A DNA stretch of 64,000 nt from Polytrichum commune (Eukaryota; Streptophyta; Polytrichopsida; Polytrichales; Polytrichaceae), in NCBI GenBank assembly GCA_950295325.1, contig OX485806.1, positions 25,730,001-25,794,000 on the forward strand, read 5' to 3'. The notes under the pieces were generated by a model. It had not been told where the DNA came from, made no database searches, and worked only from the letters and a program-made list of their open reading frames with translations. A program made the translations under genes and the position numbers. Position 1 is the stretch's first letter; each line of letters starts with the position of its first letter. Shown here piece by piece: positions 59,098 to 64,000 of the stretch.

Positions 59098-60008
59098 GTA
59101 AAGTTGGATATGCTAATATAATATTAGAGCCCACCTCCCGTGGAGGTAAAACACCCTATATTGCATCTCGGAACACCGTGATCAATATAAGGTTAACGGG
59201 CTCACATTCATGCCGGTACCAAGATACGGGCGTTATTTTTTCTTTTTCTTTTTCTTTTCTTATTTCTTGCTTAATAAAACCTTGAATCTTTTAATCCAAG
59301 CATATCATAGGTGTGCATTGAGGGGGTTTATCGGCAATGTGGTTGCCAAGGATGCTTGAATGTACACATAGTTTTTGGAGGGTGATGGGGTGTATGGTGT
59401 GAGAACTTGCAAATGATGGTTTGTTGCGGTGATTATGTTGAGGACGGGTGTCGGATGTGGTTGTATACGAAGTATATGGAATTTGAGGTTGTTTATAAAG
59501 GTGTAAGAATGGGCCTACTCATTTAGGTAAAGTAAAGTCCCCAAAATATGGGCGTGAGTTCAACTTAAGAGAGGATGTTTTGATTGTTGGAGAGTTTGTA
59601 TGGTCTTTGGATGTTGCTTGATGGGTGATAGATTCTCCATCCAACTAATATGTCATCTTTGCCTTGGTGTGCCGTGTGTGTGTGTGTGGGGTTATGTTTC
59701 TTTTATTGGACATGTCGACTTGGGTGAGTGCTTCTAGTGGGTTCATTCAACTTGATTCAAGGCAATCTTTGAATCTTCGACAAATTGGGGATTATGGTTG
59801 GTGTGTGGATTTGGTGTACACGTAGGATGGTAATGATTATGAGGTTTGGTTCATGTCATGTAGGATGGGAATCCAACATGCGGAGCCTATGTAAGGGTGT
59901 GCATATCAAGGTGGGCGAGTACTTGGTTGTCAAAAAATATCTCACGCATACAAAGACTCTCTCACCTTCATATACCTACCAAATATCATTATTATAGAGT
60001 GACATTGT
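59098..60008. other. Spacer with pyrimidine and TG microsatellites
   Basis: A T/C-rich (TTTTTC)n tract lies at about 59230-59258 and a TG run near 59670-59685. Short ORFs only. Parts resemble the 23.8-kb and 52.5-kb repeat-derived spacers. Nothing else recognised. Confidence 0.4.
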
Positions 60009-60385
60009 AATTTCAATACCCATAATGAGTTCTTCAATAACCATTATTGGCGTTGATTATTGATACCCATGCAGTCACCTATGCACCCTAACCTCCATAA
60101 TGTCACTTCCTCTCTTATATCCTAAAACTCTAGGAATGGATGTGCTCAATTTACATCTCCCTCCTTCTTGTCACATTTCCCTCTCACATATATCACCTAA
60201 AGAATTAAAACCACGAGCTTGCAAGCATCACGTTGTCATTGTTGTCATTATTGCAATGTTGACTTTGTGTCATTTCATAATGTCACATCCTAAATTAATT
60301 CTCTATTATCACGCATCCAAGTTAACACTATAGACCTCCTTAAAATCACGTCCGCTTTGGTTGCCACATGCCCGATATTAAGGAT
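60009..60385 (+). repeat. Dispersed repeat, paralogue of 48.23-48.73 kb
   Basis: Block order matches the 48-kb copy ('attgcaatgttgactttgtg', 'cataatgtcacatcc', 'gctttggttgccaca'). Its first 80 bases also resemble 18.49-18.60 kb. Confidence 0.65.
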
Positions 60386-60680
60386 ATGAAGGCACCTAAC
60401 AATATAGTGATGAGATGGCAATCATGTTGATGATGTGGCATCTGCTTATGATCGTGAAGCATTGAAGACTGCCACGTTGGATGTGTAAGTGCAAAATACA
60501 AAGGGTGGGATACCAATTGGTAGGTAGGTTCTAGGGTGGTAGGTATGACAAAATAAATGTTTGAAGTAGTCAAAAACAAGGTTTGGCATAGAATCCTAAA
60601 TCGAAACAAATTGTTGCAAAACATGTTGATTATACAATGCCAATAGGGGTTAAAGAAAATAACTATATGACATTTGAGTA

Positions 60681-60837
60681 TAACATTGTTCAGATCCATA
60701 ACAATGTTATGTGGGACTGACATCATTCCATGGAATATTACCGGATCTTTTGACATTCATAATGTGGGAATATATGGTAATATTCCATGGAACGATGTCA
60801 GTCCCACGCAACATTGTTGTGGATCTGAACAATGTTA
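60681..60837. mobile_element. Near-perfect 157-bp foldback element
   Basis: Two arms of about 62 bases (60681-60742 and 60776-60837) pair with only four mismatches around a 33-base loop. The outer ends read TAACATTGTTCAGATCC and its complement. Comparison with the 24.63-kb paralogue, which lacks it, shows it is an insertion. An outermost TA on each side suggests a TA target (Tc1/mariner-like MITE), but the exact boundary is ambiguous by two bases. Confidence 0.85.
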
Positions 60838-60841
60838 TGTT

Positions 60842-61040
60842 TGGACAAACCACTTATCCAATGTTTTAAGGGATATGCACTCGTGGGGACAAAAACATCA
60901 AATGATAAAAACAACAACACGACAACCACAAAATGTTTGTATTCCATGTTCATCAATGACCAAACTTGTGTATACTTTTTGCAACCCAGTGAATGTCATA
61001 TTGGCGGTTGAACTTGTCCAGATTTCATGCCTAAATCCAA
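60842..61040 (+). repeat. Dispersed repeat, paralogue of 24.63-24.84 kb
   Basis: Matches 'gtggggacaaaa', an AAC-rich stretch, and 'gtcatattggcggttg' in the same order as the 24.6-kb copy. Confidence 0.65.
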
Positions 61041-62230
61041 ATATGTATACTTGGATTGTCATTAATAGTCTTTTAACTTATTGGTTGTCAATACATCTAG
61101 CCATTTGAAGCACTTAGAAGAAGCATCTCGGGGAGAAACTATTGTTGTATATATTGACAATGGATCATAAATTTTGCACAAAGATCCTTAGGCCTGCAAA
61201 ATGGTGCAAATAGTCATGCATTTTCTAGATGTCACATACACAACATAAAATATCAATTTCCATTCACTTTGAATGCATCAAACTATCATTTTGATCTTTT
61301 TGGTTCGTAGACATTGAATCGCCGATTTGCATTTTTAGTTTAAACAAATCACAATGAACATTATTGTCTTACTCATAAGGTTTCAATCTAACGTTTACAT
61401 GTTTGATTTGTTCCAAAAACATACTTAAACAAAATTGAACTTTTTTCTTCTTCCAAATTACATGTGTTGATTTTGGCATTTTATGAAATAACATAATGTC
61501 TATGAAAGCCACATTGGTAAAACACTATTCAATATGATGTTTGATTGATATGGAGTATGCATGTTCAACTTTTGACATGATATATTTCTAACAACATTAT
61601 TTATATGAAAAATGTACTATGTAACATAATCAAACCAAATTAGACACATGAGGCCACACTCAAAACAATGGCACACCTTATTACCCTCATTCAATGGTCT
61701 AAGTTATGGCCTCATTGTGAAACTAGTAGGCCGAGTCAAAGGGATTGAGAAGCCGTATTGTGAGCTTTATTGTCCATTAACAAAGTGCAAGGCCCATGCA
61801 GTAGGTGCTACCTAGTCTAAAGCAGGATCTGGTCACACATTCTTATTAAGTTAGAAGAGTTCTTCATGGGCTCACAAAATTCCCTTGAAATCGAGAACAC
61901 TTGACTTGCAAGATTGGATAATGGCTCCAAGGATGACACCACCAAAATCTACAATATGACACGTTATTCAACAACTCGTGGCTTGTTTACACGAAAGCCA
62001 TCATGCCATGGTTCTTGAGAATCCTTGAATTCTCATTGGTTGAGGGTGTCACATGTCCCTGTTTTAGGTTTACATGCGGTATTTCTAGACCACCATCCCA
62101 TAACATCTTCGCTGGATGAGAAATCTGCATGAAATCTCACATGACAATTATGAACAATGTTAGCTAAAATTGTAGAGGCAATTTCTAAGACAACTCTTAA
62201 AGGTCAACCTGACGAAATTTGTGGTGGGAA
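61041..62230. other. AT-rich spacer
   Basis: No gene, RNA gene or defined element seen. Confidence 0.5.
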
Positions 62231-63000
62231 TTTAGAATACTAAAAGCTTGTGTGTTACGAACCTCTCAATTGGTTTCTTGACAACAAAATCTCAAAGTAA
62301 AGAATTGAAACAAATACAAATTTTATTTCTCCCTCTAAGTACAAACCACAACCAAATATGGTTTGGTCATAGAAGCTCTACCACCCGACCATAGGAGAGA
62401 GACATAAAAGATCCTCTCTCCTCCCCCGAGCTTCCTCTTATGCCGAAGCACTACTTTTACTTTCTATATTTACATATAGTAAAAGTATTCTATTCATAGC
62501 TCTATCTCATAGTTCTACTATGAATCTTCTATCTTTGGTTCTTCTAGAACCTTCTTTCATCTCTTATCTCAATTCCATTCTTCCAATTGGAACTGTCTAA
62601 TTCCAACTAAATACATCCATCCTTTATTCCAGTTGGAACTGTCTAATTCCAACTTGGTTCATCCAACCTTTCTCTTAGTTGGAACTATCTAATTCCAACT
62701 AATTCATTCATTCAATCTTCTAGTTGGAACTGTCTAATTCCAACTAGCTTTATCTATTCATTGAGAGTTGTCTAACTCCAATGAATAACATTCATCTTTT
62801 CAAATATGGAGTGGTCTAACTCTTGTGCACCTCATCGAGAGTTGTCTAACTCACGTGCACATGTTCTCAATTGGAATGGTCTAGTTCCAATGCACTAAAT
62901 GCGGAGCTGTCTAACTCCAGTGCACATGTTGTCAATCTGGAGTTGTCTTACTCCTTTCCATTCATCCTTAATTGAGAGTTGTCTAGCTCTCATCTTTCTC
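62230..63000 (+). repeat. Palindrome-array repeat, copy C
   Basis: The same leading block ('cgaccataggagagaga' near 62388) is followed by at least ten palindromic units from 62580, for example GGAACTGTCTAATTCC, GGAATGGTCTAGTTCC and GAGAGTTGTCTAGCTCTC. This is the most regular of the three arrays and is uninterrupted. Confidence 0.8.
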
Positions 63001-64000
63001 TGCTTACACACTGGCACATGTAGTTAGAATATTCCTTAATAATTCTAGTTACATTACATTGTGCTCTCCATAAAACTTTGGACTATAATCCACAAATTTC
63101 TCTATGGTCTTGCTAAAAAATGGAATACCATGATCATGTAAGAGCCATGGCCTAATGCCTTTGGTGTGAAATATGCCCTTGTATAAATGTACATAAAATG
63201 TTGCCGTCGAGGCCACATGTCAACCACAATCAAACCACATGCAAGTGTTGGTACTTGGTCAGAGTGGGTAACTTTACTTATTGCTATTGCTATTATTTTT
63301 GTTCGCAATAACGGAAGGTTACCATAGGGGTACTTCTATGACCGGCTAAAAATGAAAACAAGTCCAACATGTAATAGTATAATCCGCCCGCAAATAAGCG
63401 TTTAATTTCCATTGGTTTCTCAACCACTTGGTCATAAATTCAAGCTCTTGCAAATTGTCAACACTTAGGGTGACCTTATACACTGCTTGGGGCCGGCCCG
63501 AGCACTGGTCCAATCCTCAAGCATTAAGTCCTTAATCCGGTCCAACTATATCAACTTTTTTCGGGTCCAGCCATGTCGCACGTAAAGTGATGAGGCCCAA
63601 TTTCAAGTGCCGAGGTTCTTGAGGGGAAAATTTAATGAAAAAAGAATTAATCTTTTTATGAAATGGTGGTAGAGATATTCATTATCCAACGAATGAGTCT
63701 AAACCGACCCATGTTGAGAGTTTGAGTCAAGGAAAACCTTATCCCGGTTTTTTTAAGCTGGGACCAAGATATGGCGCAATTTTATATTATTTTGCCACCT
63801 AGGACATCACATAGGACGAGTAGTTGTTCAAGCACAACCCTAGTATAAAGCCCCTCACACTGGATTTGATAAAAAAAACCAAGTGATTTTATCAATTGAA
63901 ATTCTTAGAGTTTGGGGCAGCCCTCAATCTGGTCTCGAGTATAAAAATATGTGTTGGATTTATGGTTCAATGCCCTCTCCCTTTTGGAATTATCGACAAC
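63001..64000. other. Spacer to window end
   Basis: AT-rich, short ORFs only. Nothing recognised. Confidence 0.5.

Overview
This is a window of plant nuclear DNA. It is AT-rich, with widely spaced intron-bearing genes set in old, nested transposon sequence. Two proteins are diagnostic of land plants: a cytosolic peptide:N-glycanase (PNG1) and a SAC9-type phosphoinositide phosphatase with a WW domain. Low gene density, long repeat tracts and a LINE carrying an RNase H domain would suit a large-genome, possibly seed-free plant (fern, lycophyte or bryophyte). That placement is inference only.

Layout. 1-10.9 kb: degenerate transposons, namely a minus-strand LINE (2-5.5 kb), a palindrome-ended MITE (5.5 kb) and a 1.35-kb terminal-inverted-repeat (TIR) element with an internal 188-bp tandem array (8.7-10.0 kb). 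10.9-14.5 kb: PNG1 on the plus strand, with an uninterrupted coding exon and probable 5' UTR introns. 14.5-18.8 kb: spacer with dispersed repeats, a Mutator-like MITE with a 10-bp target duplication, and duplicated exon-like fragments. 18.8-20.7 kb: a three-exon RRM plus coiled-coil RNA-binding protein. 22.3-23.1 kb: an unrecognised coiled-coil ORF on the minus strand. 23-29.5 kb: repeats and AT-rich spacer. 29.9-33.1 kb: a decayed minus-strand gene ending in a SWIM zinc finger, probably transposon-derived. 35.2-48.2 kb: SAC9 on the minus strand; I could join 16 coding exons into one 1617-residue frame. 48.2-64 kb: a repeat-rich tract with a complete 3.5-kb PIF/Harbinger element, a 603-bp Harbinger-like MITE, a second copy of the TIR element, a near-perfect foldback element, and three copies of a repeat family made of short palindromes whose two arms change together.

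The working genes (PNG1 in glycoprotein quality control, the RRM protein in RNA processing, SAC9 in phosphoinositide turnover) are unrelated housekeeping-type genes and not a functional cluster. The main novelty is in the repeats: paralogous 'empty sites' inside the window give clean insertion boundaries for several elements, and the co-varying palindrome family has no explanation I recognise.
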